Assembly: GCF_001045445.1 (NCBI RefSeq)
Contig: NZ_LFNF01000005.1
Coordinates: forward strand, 62,001 to 126,000
Source of the DNA: Chryseobacterium sp. BLS98
GTDB taxonomy: Bacteria > Bacteroidota > Bacteroidia > Flavobacteriales > Weeksellaceae
Direction: 5' to 3'
Length of the DNA: 64,000 nucleotides
Shown here: positions 1 through 8,011 of the stretch, piece after piece
Numbering within the stretch: position 1 is the stretch's first letter
How the letters are laid out: each line of letters opens with the position of its first letter
Made by a program: the position numbers and the translations under genes
The notes under the pieces: model-generated
Database searches by the model: none
What the model saw: the letters and a program-made list of their open reading frames with translations, nothing else
Told to the model about the DNA's origin: nothing

Positions 1-24
1 TTTGCCTGAAAGAAGCATCATTGA

Positions 25-106
25 TATAAGCAGATTCACTAATAATCAATATCTATAAGTGTTTCTGCTTATATTTTTTATTTATAAGTAATTATGCTTA
101 TATTTG
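25..106 (+). promoter_or_regulatory. Triple 29-bp-spaced inverted repeat and promoter of the satD-like gene
   Basis: Three copies of TATAAG-N8-CTTATA start at 25, 54 and 83, exactly 29 bp apart; the first copy ends in CTAATA (one mismatch). The third copy (83-102) runs into a TATATTTG -7 box at 99-106, only 4 nt before the ATG at 111, so a bound protein would cover the promoter and the mRNA is probably leaderless. No clear -33 TTG is seen. Autoregulation by the downstream gene, which ends in a helix-turn-helix, is inference. Confidence 0.55.
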
Positions 107-110
107 CACA

Positions 111-716
111 ATGATAGCGGTCATCACCGGTGATATTATAAATTCACAGCATGCAGACACAGAAGTTTGGATCACCAGACTCAAGAATCTCCTGGAAAAC
201 TGGGGAAGTTCACCGCTCGCATGGGAAATCTACAGAGGGGACGAGTTTCAGCTCAAATGCAGTATAGATGAAGTATTCTGGCGTTTCCTAGCCATTAAGT
301 CCCTTATAAGAAGTCAGGAAAATTTAGATGTAAGAATTGCCATAGGCATTGGGGAAGAAAATTTTTCATCTGAAAAAATTACCGAATCCAACGGAACAGC
401 TTACGTGCATTCCGGAAGACTATTGAATGACTTAAAAAGTGACGGCCACACCGTTTCGATAAAAACCTCAAATGAAGCTGTAGACCGGGATTTAAATATC
501 CTTCTGAAATGGTCATCAAAGGATTTTGACAGCTGGACGGTAGCTACGGCAGAAATTATCCATGAAATGATCATGAATCAGGATATCACACAGGAAGATC
601 TTGCTAAGAAATTTGCTATTTCACAGTCCTCGGTAAGCCAGAGACTGAAACGCGCCAACTACGACCTTATCGTAGAAACCAACCAGTATTTTAAAAAGAA
701 AATCTCAGAACTGTAA
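111..716 (+). CDS. SatD family protein with C-terminal helix-turn-helix
   Basis: The 201-residue protein begins MIAVITGDIINSQ, the typical opening of SatD-family proteins. The C-terminal 50 residues contain a helix-turn-helix (ITQEDLAKKFAISQSSVSQR) of sigma region 4/MarR-like look, so DNA binding is likely. The family's biochemical role is not established. The gene is followed 2 nt later by a DUF3307 membrane protein, a pairing that recurs in Bacteroidota and suggests a two-component unit. The array of inverted repeats upstream suggests self-regulation. The ATG lies 4 nt after a -7 box, consistent with a leaderless start. Confidence 0.8.
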   Translation: MIAVITGDIINSQHADTEVWITRLKNLLENWGSSPLAWEIYRGDEFQLKCSIDEVFWRFLAIKSLIRSQENLDVRIAIGIGEENFSSEKITESNGTAYVHSGRLLNDLKSDGHTVSIKTSNEAVDRDLNILLKWSSKDFDSWTVATAEIIHEMIMNQDITQEDLAKKFAISQSSVSQRLKRANYDLIVETNQYFKKKISEL

Positions 717-718
717 GC

Positions 719-1414
719 ATGATCTTTATTAAACTCATATTGGCACATTTACTCGGAGATTTTATTCTTCAGCCAAATTCCTGGGTTGCAGATAAGGAAC
801 GCCGTAAACTGAAAAGCCCGTATTTGTATCTTCATGTTCTGATTCATACTGTTTTAAGCTTTATTTTTCTTTGGAACACAGATCTGTGGTGGGTTGCACT
901 GCTTGTTGGAGGCACCCATCTTATTATTGATGCTTCAAAACTGATCTTCCAGACCGTAAAAAATAAAAAAAGATGGTTTTTTATTGATCAGCTGTTGCAT
1001 ATCCTTGTGATTGCCGGAATTTCATTCTATTATAAGGAATTCAGTTTGGAATTTCTGCAAAACCAGGAAGTTTTAAAAATAGTAATGGCTGCATTATTCC
1101 TTACGACGCCGGCTTCAATTTTCATCAAAATATTATTGTCTTCATGGACTCCCGTTCCGGAGACTCAAAGCAGTTTACAGACCGAATCTCTATCGAGTGC
1201 CGGAAAATATATCGGGATTTTGGAACGCCTTCTTGTTTTCACTTTTATTATGGTGAATCACTGGGAAGGGGTTGGTTTTATGGTGGCTGCCAAATCGGTT
1301 TTCAGATTCAGCGATCTGGCACAGGCCAAACAGCGCAAACTGACGGAATACGTACTGATCGGTACGCTCCTGAGTTTCGGATTGGCTGTTTTAACGGGAA
1401 TTTTAATTAAGTAA
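719..1414 (+). CDS. DUF3307 domain membrane protein
   Basis: A 231-residue polytopic membrane protein. The N-terminal half (about 1-120) matches DUF3307 in style: [19 protein letters not shown], a conserved HVLIHTVLS helix and [11 protein letters not shown]. The C-terminal half adds further hydrophobic helices, ending in one near residues 210-230. It is translated 2 nt after the satD-like gene and almost certainly shares its mRNA. Function is unknown; the His/Asp residues in the membrane helices hint at metal or enzyme chemistry, but that is speculation. Confidence 0.75.
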   Translation: MIFIKLILAHLLGDFILQPNSWVADKERRKLKSPYLYLHVLIHTVLSFIFLWNTDLWWVALLVGGTHLIIDASKLIFQTVKNKKRWFFIDQLLHILVIAGISFYYKEFSLEFLQNQEVLKIVMAALFLTTPASIFIKILLSSWTPVPETQSSLQTESLSSAGKYIGILERLLVFTFIMVNHWEGVGFMVAAKSVFRFSDLAQAKQRKLTEYVLIGTLLSFGLAVLTGILIK

Positions 1415-1448
1415 TTATAAAATAAATCTAACTAATACGAATTTAGAA

Positions 1449-2168
1449 ATGGAAAAGAAAGAAATGTTGTACGAAGGTAAGGCAAAACAGGTATTTGCTA
1501 CTGATAATCCTAATGAAGTGGTGGTACGTTTTAAAGACGACGCTACAGCATTTAATGCTCAGAAAAGAGGATCTGTTGATTTGAAAGGTGAAATGAACAA
1601 CGCCATCACCACTCTTATTTTTGAATATTTAAATGAAAAAGGGATTAAAACTCATTTCATTAAACAATTGAACGAAAGAGAGCAATTGGTAAAAAAAGTA
1701 TCTATCATTCCATTGGAAATGGTTGTGAGAAACTATTCTGCGGGAAGTATGGCTCAAAGATTGGGAGTGGAAGAAGGAATTAAATCTCCGGTTACCATTT
1801 TCGATATCTGCTACAAAAAAGACGAATTGGGAGATCCGCTTATCAATGATCACCATGCTGTTTTCTTAGGAGCAGCGACTTATGAGGAGCTTGATGAAAT
1901 GTATGAACTTACCTCTGATATCAACGAAATTCTTATCGATCTTTTTGATAAAATGAATATCATCCTTGTTGATTTCAAAATTGAATTAGGAAAAACTTCT
2001 GACGGTGAAATTATCCTTGCCGACGAAATTTCTCCGGATACTTGCAGACTTTGGGACAAAGATACCATGAAAAAGCTGGATAAAGACAGATTCAGAAGAG
2101 ACCTAGGAGAAGTTACTGAAGCGTATGTGGAAATCTACAATCGTCTTAAAACGCTTCTTCATAAATAA
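1449..2168 (+). CDS. purC: Phosphoribosylaminoimidazole-succinocarboxamide synthase (SAICAR synthase)
   Basis: A 239-residue cytosolic enzyme of de novo purine synthesis that joins CAIR and aspartate using ATP. Recognised by [10 protein letters not shown] near the N-terminus (nucleotide-binding loop), [17 protein letters not shown], the [10 protein letters not shown] segment, and [14 protein letters not shown] near the C-terminus. Length is normal for the family. It precedes purF by 108 nt on the same strand, so the two purine genes form a small pathway pair. Confidence 0.97.
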   Translation: MEKKEMLYEGKAKQVFATDNPNEVVVRFKDDATAFNAQKRGSVDLKGEMNNAITTLIFEYLNEKGIKTHFIKQLNEREQLVKKVSIIPLEMVVRNYSAGSMAQRLGVEEGIKSPVTIFDICYKKDELGDPLINDHHAVFLGAATYEELDEMYELTSDINEILIDLFDKMNIILVDFKIELGKTSDGEIILADEISPDTCRLWDKDTMKKLDKDRFRRDLGEVTEAYVEIYNRLKTLLHK

Positions 2169-2180
2169 GATTTTAGATAA

Positions 2181-2235
2181 AAATTAGATGTTAAGTTTTT
2201 ATATTTAACATAATATTTAATTTTTCATCTAATTT
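2181..2235 (+). other. AT-rich stem-loop between purC and purF
   Basis: AAATTAGATG at 2181-2190 is the inverse complement of CATCTAATTT at 2226-2235, enclosing an AT-rich spacer with further TTAA/TTTAA complementarity. It lacks a G+C stem and a clear T tract, so it may be a weak attenuator, an mRNA processing site or a decayed intergenic repeat. Confidence 0.3.
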
Positions 2236-2276
2236 ATACATCTATCAAAATAAAATCTAGATTAGAAAAAATAGAA

Positions 2277-3776
2277 ATGAAAAGTTTAGACATTCATAAA
2301 AGTGAATATTTAAAACAATTTGAAACTCAAACCTACGGAAGAAATCTTTTCAGAACACAGGAAGAAGAGAGGCTGGACGCTCCCAATGAAGAGTGCGGTA
2401 TCTTCGGAATGTACTCTGATGATGATCTGGATACGTTTTCTCTTTCACAGTTCGGGCTTTTTGCATTACAGCACAGAGGCCAGGAAGCATGTGGTATTTC
2501 TGTTTTAAAGGACGGGAAAATCACCAATATGAAAGATGAAGGTTTGGTTTTGGATGTTTATAAAGAGATTCAGGATCCTGAAGCTTTTATGGGAAATTCT
2601 GCAATCGGGCATACCCGTTATACCACTGCAGGAGACAAAAAGAAGTATAATTTTCAGCCATTTTTCGCGAAAAACGAATATGACCAGATTATTCTTTCTA
2701 TAGCGCATAACGGTAACCTTACCAATGCAAAAGAATTAAAAGCTGAACTGGAAGCTGAAGGCGTTGTTTTCAGAGCAACTTCCGATTCTGAGGTTATTTT
2801 AAGATTAATTCAAAAAAATCTTGATTTGGGACTTCGCGGGGCCATTAAGGCAACCATGGAGAAAATAGAAGGTGCTTATTCCGTAGTGGGAATGACGAGA
2901 AATAAATTCTTTGCATTCAGAGATTTCAACGGAATCAGACCTTTGGTTTTAGGAGCAATCAACGAAAATTCTTACGTGGTGGCTTCTGAATCTGTTGCCC
3001 TTGATGCTGTAGGAGCTCAATACGTTCGCGATATTCTTCCGGGAGAGATCATTTACACCAACGAAAATGAACCTGGAAAACTTCATTCCTATATGGTAAA
3101 TGAAGAAAAAGGAAAGCAGAGAATCTGCTCTTTCGAATACATCTATTTTGCAAGACCGGATTCAACCTTAGAAAACATCAATGTATACGAGATCAGGGAG
3201 AAATCCGGTGAAAAAATCTGGGAACAGGCTCCTGTAGATGCCGATGTGGTCATTGGTGTTCCTGATTCGGGAGTTCCGGCTGCCATAGGCTTCTCTAAGG
3301 CTTCAGGAATACCTTTCCGACCGGTTCTGATCAAAAACAGGTATATTGGAAGAAGCTTCATTGTTCCTACACAGGAAATGAGAGAAAGAGTAGTGAACCT
3401 TAAGCTTAACCCGATTATTTCCGAGATCAAAGACAAAAGAGTAGTGATCATCGACGATTCTATCGTAAGAGGAACCACTTCCAAAAGACTGGTAAAAATC
3501 CTGAAAGATGCGGGAGTAAAAGAAATCCATTTCAGAAGTGTTTCTCCACCTATTATTGCGCCATGCTACTTAGGTATTGATACACCTTCCAAGGATGACC
3601 TTATTTCGGCAAATATGACGACGGAACAGCTTAGAGATTACCTAGGGGTAGATTCACTGGAATTTTTAAGCACAGACAACCTGAAAGAAATTTTAGGATC
3701 TTCCAACCACTGCTTCGGATGTTTTACAGAAGAATATCCTGTAGAAAAAGGAGAGGAGATAGAATTGTTCAATTAA
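2277..3776 (+). CDS. purF: Amidophosphoribosyltransferase (glutamine PRPP amidotransferase)
   Basis: The 499-residue first enzyme of purine synthesis, making phosphoribosylamine from PRPP and glutamine. The N-terminal Ntn glutaminase has its nucleophile at Cys40 (EECGIFGMY), preceded by a 39-residue extension that should be removed as a propeptide. The PRPP-binding loop VVIIDDSIVRGTTS lies in the phosphoribosyltransferase domain. Cys residues in RICSFEY, APCYLG and SNHCFGCF resemble the 4Fe-4S ligands of the Bacillus-type enzyme. The gene follows purC and is closed by a strong terminator. Confidence 0.97.
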   Translation: MKSLDIHKSEYLKQFETQTYGRNLFRTQEEERLDAPNEECGIFGMYSDDDLDTFSLSQFGLFALQHRGQEACGISVLKDGKITNMKDEGLVLDVYKEIQDPEAFMGNSAIGHTRYTTAGDKKKYNFQPFFAKNEYDQIILSIAHNGNLTNAKELKAELEAEGVVFRATSDSEVILRLIQKNLDLGLRGAIKATMEKIEGAYSVVGMTRNKFFAFRDFNGIRPLVLGAINENSYVVASESVALDAVGAQYVRDILPGEIIYTNENEPGKLHSYMVNEEKGKQRICSFEYIYFARPDSTLENINVYEIREKSGEKIWEQAPVDADVVIGVPDSGVPAAIGFSKASGIPFRPVLIKNRYIGRSFIVPTQEMRERVVNLKLNPIISEIKDKRVVIIDDSIVRGTTSKRLVKILKDAGVKEIHFRSVSPPIIAPCYLGIDTPSKDDLISANMTTEQLRDYLGVDSLEFLSTDNLKEILGSSNHCFGCFTEEYPVEKGEEIELFN

Positions 3777-3798
3777 TTCCATCAATTTGAAATAAATG

Positions 3799-3830
3799 AA
3801 GAGCCGGACATATGATCCGGCTCTTTTGTT
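3799..3830 (+). terminator. Rho-independent terminator after purF
   Basis: GAGCCGGA (3801-3808) pairs with TCCGGCTC (3816-3823) around a 7-nt loop and is followed by TTTTGTTTT. Confidence 0.9.
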
Positions 3831-3856
3831 TTATAAAGTTGGACTTAAACGAGAAA

Positions 3857-3990
3857 GGAAGCCTGAAGTTTGAAGAGGGAAGTTATTGAGGCCTTAAATT
3901 TCAAGATAATCTTATCCATGAAAGCTGATTCATAAGTAACTAACCGTCCAATAGCATCTTCTATCCTCCCTCTTCCAGCTTCACACTTAT
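3857..3990. repeat. Imperfect inverted-repeat element with GAAG-rich arms
   Basis: A purine-rich arm at 3857-3888 (GGAAGCCTGAAG, TGAAGAGGGAAG) is partly complementary to a pyrimidine-rich arm at 3949-3990 (CATCTTCTATCC, TCTTCCAGCTTC). The interior is non-coding on both strands. The look is that of a decayed interspersed repeat; copies elsewhere cannot be tested here. Confidence 0.4.
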
Positions 3991-4045
3991 CATAAATATA
4001 TCAAAAGCTTAACATTCCTGTATCACACAATAGAAGAGCAAATTT

Positions 4046-4053
4046 TAATTTTG
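4046..4053 (+). promoter_or_regulatory. -7 box of the phosphodiesterase gene
   Basis: TAATTTTG matches the Bacteroidota TAnnTTTG element, 20 nt before the ATG at 4074. No good -33 TTG at 19 bp. Confidence 0.5.
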
Positions 4054-4073
4054 CCACAATATAATTTCAGGAT

Positions 4074-5021
4074 ATGAAAAAAGTTTTTTTAACAGGTATT
4101 TTTCTGGCGCTTGCCCAATTATATTTCTCCCAGTCTTTTGATAAGCAGGCGCACCGCGGAGGAAAATCTTTATACCCGGAAAATACGGTTCCGGCCATGA
4201 AGAATGCTTTAAAAATGAATGTTACAACACTGGAAATGGATCTGGCAATCACAAAGGACAAAAAAGTGATTCTTTCTCATGATGCTTTTCTTTCTCCTGA
4301 ACTGGTAACAAAGCCGGATGGAACTTATATTCCGAAAGATTCAGGATTCTATTATAAGATTTATGACATGCCTTATGCCAAGATCCGGACATTTGACGTA
4401 GGTTTAAAGAAGCTTAATAATTATCCTGACCAAAAGAAGATGAAGGTACAGAAACCTCTCTTCTCAGAAGTAATAGATGCATGTGAAGCTTATGCCCGTG
4501 AGTTAAAAAGACCTTTGCCTTTTTATAATATAGAAACAAAAACACGTCCGTTTTCAGATCATATATTTCATCCGGAACCAAAAGAGTTTGTAGATCTGAT
4601 GATGAAAATTATTATTGAAAAAGGAATTCAGGACCGCGTAATTATCCAGTCGTTTGATCCCAGAACATTGGAAATTGTTCATAAAGAGTATCCACAGATA
4701 ATGACTGCTTTACTGGTAGAAAAGGTGGATGATAAAAAGCTTGCCCAGCAGCGGAACCATTTCGAAAATATACCTGCAGAGAAATTCAGGCAATACCCTG
4801 ATCATCTGAATGGTGTTGCAGGAGATTTAAAGTTCCTGGGCTTTACCCCGACTATTTACAGCCCGGACCATATATTGGTTACTCCGGAACTTGTAAAAGA
4901 ATGTCATGCATTGGGAATGAAAGTTATACCATGGACAGTCAATACCAAAGAAGAATTAAAAGAATTAAAGAATATAGGGATAGATGGTGTCATCAGTGAT
5001 GATCCGCGAATATTTGAATAA
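4074..5021 (+). CDS. Exported glycerophosphodiester phosphodiesterase family protein
   Basis: A 315-residue protein with a Sec signal peptide (residues 1-19, MKKVFLTGIFLALAQLYFSQ). The mature part is a GDPD TIM barrel: AHRGGKSLYPENTVPAM holds the catalytic His-Arg and the first metal Glu, EMDLAITKDKKVILSHD the next acidic pair and second His, and IETKTRP a further Glu. It ends WTVNTKEELKELKNIGIDG, the usual last strand. It should split glycerophosphodiesters from phospholipids in the periplasm. It is monocistronic, between a -7 box and a bidirectional terminator. Confidence 0.93.
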   Translation: MKKVFLTGIFLALAQLYFSQSFDKQAHRGGKSLYPENTVPAMKNALKMNVTTLEMDLAITKDKKVILSHDAFLSPELVTKPDGTYIPKDSGFYYKIYDMPYAKIRTFDVGLKKLNNYPDQKKMKVQKPLFSEVIDACEAYARELKRPLPFYNIETKTRPFSDHIFHPEPKEFVDLMMKIIIEKGIQDRVIIQSFDPRTLEIVHKEYPQIMTALLVEKVDDKKLAQQRNHFENIPAEKFRQYPDHLNGVAGDLKFLGFTPTIYSPDHILVTPELVKECHALGMKVIPWTVNTKEELKELKNIGIDGVISDDPRIFE

Positions 5022-5040
5022 TACTATCCTTGGTAAATAT

Positions 5041-5073
5041 AAATAGCCGGAAGATATTCTTCCGGCTATTTTA
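5041..5073. terminator. Bidirectional terminator between convergent genes
   Basis: A 14-bp perfect stem (5041-5054 with 5058-5071, core ATAGCCGGAAGA) with a 3-nt loop and A/T tails on both sides. It serves the phosphodiesterase gene on plus and the barrel gene on minus. Confidence 0.9.
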
Positions 5074-5120
5074 TACCTTGCAGTAATCTGCATTTCGGTT
5101 AAAAAATTGGTAGGTATTTA

Positions 5121-5837
5121 TTAGAATTTATAATTCAGGCCTAATTGAAACGTTCTGTGGTTAAGAGGATTAGTACCTTCAGGCTTATGATTTCTCATAT
5201 CAGTAAGACTGTTGATATATCTTGCGTTGATACCGATGTTATCAGTGATATCATATCCAAGACCTAAACCAAGACCTAAATTAAACTTGTTAATATCGTC
5301 CTTATTGATGTCCTCAGAATTAGTTACAGACTGAGTGGTTGTAACTCCTCCTGTCGTTGTAGAAATAGTGCTGTTTCCTGAGTTTTTCCCGTTAATGAAA
5401 TAACTGAATTCAGGTCCTGCTTCTACATAAAATCTTTCTGTAGGTCTCATCTGCACCATTAAAGGAACAGAAATATAGTTCATGGTTGTTTTGTAATCGC
5501 TTTTAGTCTTAATGTTCGTATCACCAGTGGTTACATCCGTAGAGGAAATTACATTTCTTGCCCCTAATTGGTTATATAAAACCTCTGGTTGTAAGCTGAA
5601 TTTCTGAGAAAGTGGAATATTAACTAAAACCCCTGCATGAAATCCGATTTTCTGGTTATTAAGGCTTAATTTCTGCTCACTGAAATAAGAAGAGTTTCCT
5701 CCTGCCTTAATACCAAATCTGATAGGTTGTTTTTCTTTTTTAACGGGTTCCGGGTTTACTGTTTTTGTTTCTTGTGTTTCCTGAGCAAATGTCATCATGC
5801 CAGCAGCAACTGCTAACCCTAGAAATAACTTCTTCAT
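5121..5837 (-). CDS. Outer-membrane beta-barrel protein, PorT family (paralogue A)
   Basis: A 238-residue protein with signal peptide MKKLFLGLAVAAGMMTFAQ. The mature part has the PorT/OMP_b-brl features: RFGIKAGGNSSYFS, GFHAGVLVNIPLSQKFSLQPEVLYNQ, YVEAGPEFSYFI, and a final strand ending in Phe (LGLNYKF). It is predicted to insert as an eight-stranded barrel; ligand or role is unknown. The first of three tandem paralogues (with 6333-7019 and 7338-7967). It has the best -24/-12 promoter of the set, so nitrogen, envelope or another sigma-54 signal may control it. Confidence 0.88.
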   Translation of the reverse strand: MKKLFLGLAVAAGMMTFAQETQETKTVNPEPVKKEKQPIRFGIKAGGNSSYFSEQKLSLNNQKIGFHAGVLVNIPLSQKFSLQPEVLYNQLGARNVISSTDVTTGDTNIKTKSDYKTTMNYISVPLMVQMRPTERFYVEAGPEFSYFINGKNSGNSTISTTTGGVTTTQSVTNSEDINKDDINKFNLGLGLGLGYDITDNIGINARYINSLTDMRNHKPEGTNPLNHRTFQLGLNYKF

Positions 5838-5903
5838 AATTTTATTTTTTAATTTTACTATTTTTACTTCTCATCCGATTTTTCAATCAGACTTGATTTA
5901 TTT

Positions 5904-5919
5904 TGCAAAATGCTTGCCA
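5904..5919 (-). promoter_or_regulatory. Sigma-54 (-24/-12) promoter of barrel gene A
   Basis: On the minus strand the site reads TGGCAAGCATTTTGCA, matching TGGCACGN4TTGCA with GG-N10-GC spacing. The predicted start is near 5893, giving a 56-nt leader before the ATG at 5837. Confidence 0.65.
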
Positions 5920-6283
5920 AACTCTGAAAACCCTTACTACAAGGGGTTTTATGGTGTTTTTTAGTATTGTCTTAATAGTACTTTTAACTGTTTTTTATGA
6001 AAAATTATATTATGAAAATCTGATTTTTAACTATGATTTTTAACTAAATTGATTTTATGTTGACAATTTAATAGAGGTGAAATCAGATGGAAAAGAAGAT
6101 AAATAATTTGAAATTTGAAAGAGTATGTTCTTATTTGTCAGGAAACAGTTACTGTAATTTCAGATTCCTTACTGCGAATTATTTCTTTTATTAAGTCACC
6201 CATTAGCTCTAAAAATATACTACATCCAGCAATGAAAAAGACTTCTATTCTTAGGTTAATAATTGGCTAACCGGAGATATAAA

Positions 6284-6311
6284 AATGCCGGACTCCTGAG
6301 AGCCCGGCATC
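6284..6311 (-). terminator. Terminator after barrel gene B
   Basis: ATGCCGG (6285-6291) pairs with CCGGCAT (6304-6310); read on minus the stem is followed by TTTTTAT. Confidence 0.8.
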
Positions 6312-6332
6312 GTTTTGAAAATATATATTTTA

Positions 6333-7019
6333 TTATTTGAATTTATAAGCTAAACCAATCTGGAATACATTATTTCTGATGGCATCTCCAGGGTTGTCTT
6401 TGATGATATCTGTAATACCTGCTGTAAACCTAGCTGTTGCAGCCAGATTTTGAGTGAAATAATATCCTGCTCCAATACCAATTCCAAAATTAAACTTGTT
6501 ATAAAGCCCCATTGGGATCTTATTGGAATAGGTCTGAGTGCCTGTTGTAGTAGTATTTCCGGAAGTTTCTGTGTAAGTAGACTCTCCCTTGGATTTTCCA
6601 CCCAGTAAAATCCCGAATTCCGGCCCTGCTTCTACATAAAGCTGAGGAAGAATATTATACTGTACCATTACTGGAAGAGCAATATAATTTAAAGTCAATT
6701 TGTAATCGTATTCTTGGGTAAATATCTGATAGCTTGAATAGAATTTATATTTATCTTCTCCTTTTGAACCTATCTGGTTAAAAAGAAGTTCAGGCTGAAT
6801 GCTGAATTTTTCTGCAACTGGAATATTAGCAAATACACCCGCATTAAATCCTGCCTTTAATTTTGTGTCATTGTCGTATTCCCCGGACGATTTAGTAAGG
6901 GTAGAGCCATTAAACCCTGCTTTAACCCCAAAAGTAACAGGTAAAGAAGATTTGGTTTTTTCCTGTGCATTTACCAAAAGGCTCCCTGTTAATGCTAAGC
7001 CTAAAATTAGTTTTTTCAT
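6333..7019 (-). CDS. Outer-membrane beta-barrel protein, PorT family (paralogue B)
   Basis: A 228-residue protein with signal peptide MKKLILGLALTGSLLVNAQ. It shares with its neighbours PVTFGVKAGFNGS, AGFNAGVFANIPVAEKFSIQPELLFNQIGSK, LYVEAGPEFGILLGGKSKG and IGLAYKFK. It is closest to paralogue C (same ending, same FNFGIGIGAGYYFT segment), which suggests a recent tandem duplication. The Ser/Thr-rich stretch near residues 145-165 is a variable surface loop. Its upstream -24/-12 match keeps GG but has GA in place of GC. Confidence 0.88.
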   Translation of the reverse strand: MKKLILGLALTGSLLVNAQEKTKSSLPVTFGVKAGFNGSTLTKSSGEYDNDTKLKAGFNAGVFANIPVAEKFSIQPELLFNQIGSKGEDKYKFYSSYQIFTQEYDYKLTLNYIALPVMVQYNILPQLYVEAGPEFGILLGGKSKGESTYTETSGNTTTTGTQTYSNKIPMGLYNKFNFGIGIGAGYYFTQNLAATARFTAGITDIIKDNPGDAIRNNVFQIGLAYKFK

Positions 7020-7051
7020 GATTATTTAATTTTAATTGATCTTCTCACACT

Positions 7052-7067
7052 ATCAAAATTCCCGCCA
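7052..7067 (-). promoter_or_regulatory. Possible sigma-54 promoter of barrel gene B
   Basis: Minus-strand TGGCGGGAATTTTGAT has the -24 TGGC and correct spacing, but GA at -12 where GC is expected. The predicted leader is about 22 nt. Confidence 0.4.
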
Positions 7068-7097
7068 AAGGGATTAAAATGACAAAAGTCATATTAA

Positions 7098-7209
7098 AGG
7101 CGAAAAAGTCAGGCTTAAATAAATAAACCTGACTTTTTCTATTGAAATCAATTTATATATGAAGAAATTTTATGCTGTACAACCAGATAAAATCCGGTTT
7201 TTCAGCTTA
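7098..7209 (-). ncRNA. Candidate small RNA driven by a sigma-54 promoter
   Basis: A perfect -24/-12 promoter (7220-7235) predicts a start near 7209. The transcript would run about 105-110 nt to an intrinsic terminator (stem AAAAAGTCAGG/CCTGACTTTTT). Near its 5' end AACCGGAT and ATCTGGTT can form an 8-bp hairpin with a 3-nt loop. There is no reading frame on this strand. Its first 20 nt share TGAAAAAYCGGAT with the predicted leader of barrel gene A, so it may alternatively be the leader remnant of a lost fourth paralogue. Confidence 0.4.
7103..7138 (-). terminator. Terminator of the candidate small RNA
   Basis: AAAAAGTCAGG at 7103-7113 pairs with CCTGACTTTTT at 7128-7138; both strands have T tracts. 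No protein gene ends next to it. Confidence 0.75.
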
Positions 7210-7219
7210 CTTCATTACA

Positions 7220-7235
7220 GGCAAACTCCTTGCCA
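7220..7235 (-). promoter_or_regulatory. Orphan sigma-54 (-24/-12) promoter
   Basis: Minus-strand TGGCAAGGAGTTTGCC has GG and GC exactly 10 nt apart and TTTGC at -12. No protein gene follows before a terminator. Confidence 0.55.
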
Positions 7236-7263
7236 AAAAGCTGAGATTAATAATAAATACCAC

Positions 7264-7297
7264 AAAAAAACCGAATTAATAAATAATCCGGTTTTCT
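7264..7297 (-). terminator. Terminator after barrel gene C
   Basis: AAAACCG (7267-7273) pairs with CGGTTTT (7289-7295); read on minus it is followed by a T tract. Confidence 0.75.
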
Positions 7298-7337
7298 TAT
7301 TGAATATAAAAATTTGTTTTCTGAATGTAAAAGCTTA

Positions 7338-7967
7338 TTATTTGAATTTATAAGCTAATCCTACCTGGAATGTATTGTTTCTGATAGCATCACCAGAATT
7401 ATCTTTGAAAATATCAGTTACCCCAGCTACATATCTTGCAGTAATTCCTAAGTTAGGAGTAAAGTAATATCCTGCACCAAGACCGATACCAAAGTTGAAT
7501 GTTTGTAATTGATCTTTGTAATTATCAGAAGTGGTAGAATTTCCGTTACTTTCGTTTTTTAATTTGTTTTTAGCACTTACCAAAAACCCGAACTCTGGTC
7601 CAGCTTCTACATAAAGGTTTGGAATTAAGTTATACTGGAACATTACCGGTACAGCAATATAATCTAGTTTAGTAGATGTAGAATACTTAGTTCCAAAAAT
7701 AGTCTGATCTGCTTTTGATCCATACTGAGAGTATAAAACCTCCGGCTGAACACTGAAAGATTCAGCGATTGGAATGTTAGCAAATACACCTGCGTTGAAA
7801 CCGATTTTAGATTTCTGATCATCTAAACCTTCGTCTTTAGAAAGAGAAGATACGTTCATTCCACCTTTCACACCGAATGTTACCGGGTTAGAAGAAGATG
7901 ATGGAGTCTGTTGAGCGAAAGCTAGTGAACTTGCAGTTACTGCTAATCCAAAAATTAACTTTTTCAT
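7338..7967 (-). CDS. Outer-membrane beta-barrel protein, PorT family (paralogue C)
   Basis: A 209-residue protein with signal peptide MKKLIFGLAVTASSLAFAQQ. Shared family segments are PVTFGVKGGMNVSSL, IGFNAGVFANIPIAESFSVQPEVLYSQYGSK, LYVEAGPEFGFLVSAKN, and the terminal VGLAYKFK. It is the shortest of the three paralogues because the loop near residues 130-150 is smaller. Function beyond a barrel in the outer membrane cannot be read from the sequence. It has its own -24/-12-like promoter with a structured leader and its own terminator, so the three genes appear to be separate transcription units. Confidence 0.88.
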   Translation of the reverse strand: MKKLIFGLAVTASSLAFAQQTPSSSSNPVTFGVKGGMNVSSLSKDEGLDDQKSKIGFNAGVFANIPIAESFSVQPEVLYSQYGSKADQTIFGTKYSTSTKLDYIAVPVMFQYNLIPNLYVEAGPEFGFLVSAKNKLKNESNGNSTTSDNYKDQLQTFNFGIGLGAGYYFTPNLGITARYVAGVTDIFKDNSGDAIRNNTFQVGLAYKFK

Positions 7968-8011
7968 AACTTTAATTTTTTTAATATTTTACTATTTTCT
8001 AATTTTAAATT

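Larger units (their letters stand above)
5838..6332. other. 495-bp intergenic region upstream of barrel gene A
   Basis: The region holds the sigma-54 type promoter at 5904-5919, an inverted repeat at 5927-5950 (AAAACCC paired with GGGTTTT around a TTACTAC loop) just upstream of it, and the terminator of paralogue B at 6284-6311. The rest (about 5951-6280) is AT-rich with no convincing gene; a 35-codon reading frame at 6087-6194 is the only candidate and is not supported. Confidence 0.5.
7020..7337. other. 318-bp region between barrel genes B and C
   Basis: Read on minus from gene C, the order is terminator of C (7297-7264), orphan sigma-54 promoter (7235-7220), a stretch of about 105 nt without a reading frame on that strand, a second terminator (7138-7103), then the promoter of gene B (7067-7052). 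The plus-strand frame at 7159-7353 reads through both the promoter and a terminator and is taken as spurious. Confidence 0.6.

Noticed and set aside
6087..6194. 35-codon reading frame with AGAGGTG upstream, between barrel genes A and B
   Set aside because: No recognisable composition, signal or promoter at proper distance; AT-rich region gives such frames by chance.
7159..7353. 64-codon plus-strand frame between barrel genes B and C
   Set aside because: It runs across a terminator stem and the orphan promoter and into the end of barrel gene C; the sequence is explained better by those minus-strand signals.
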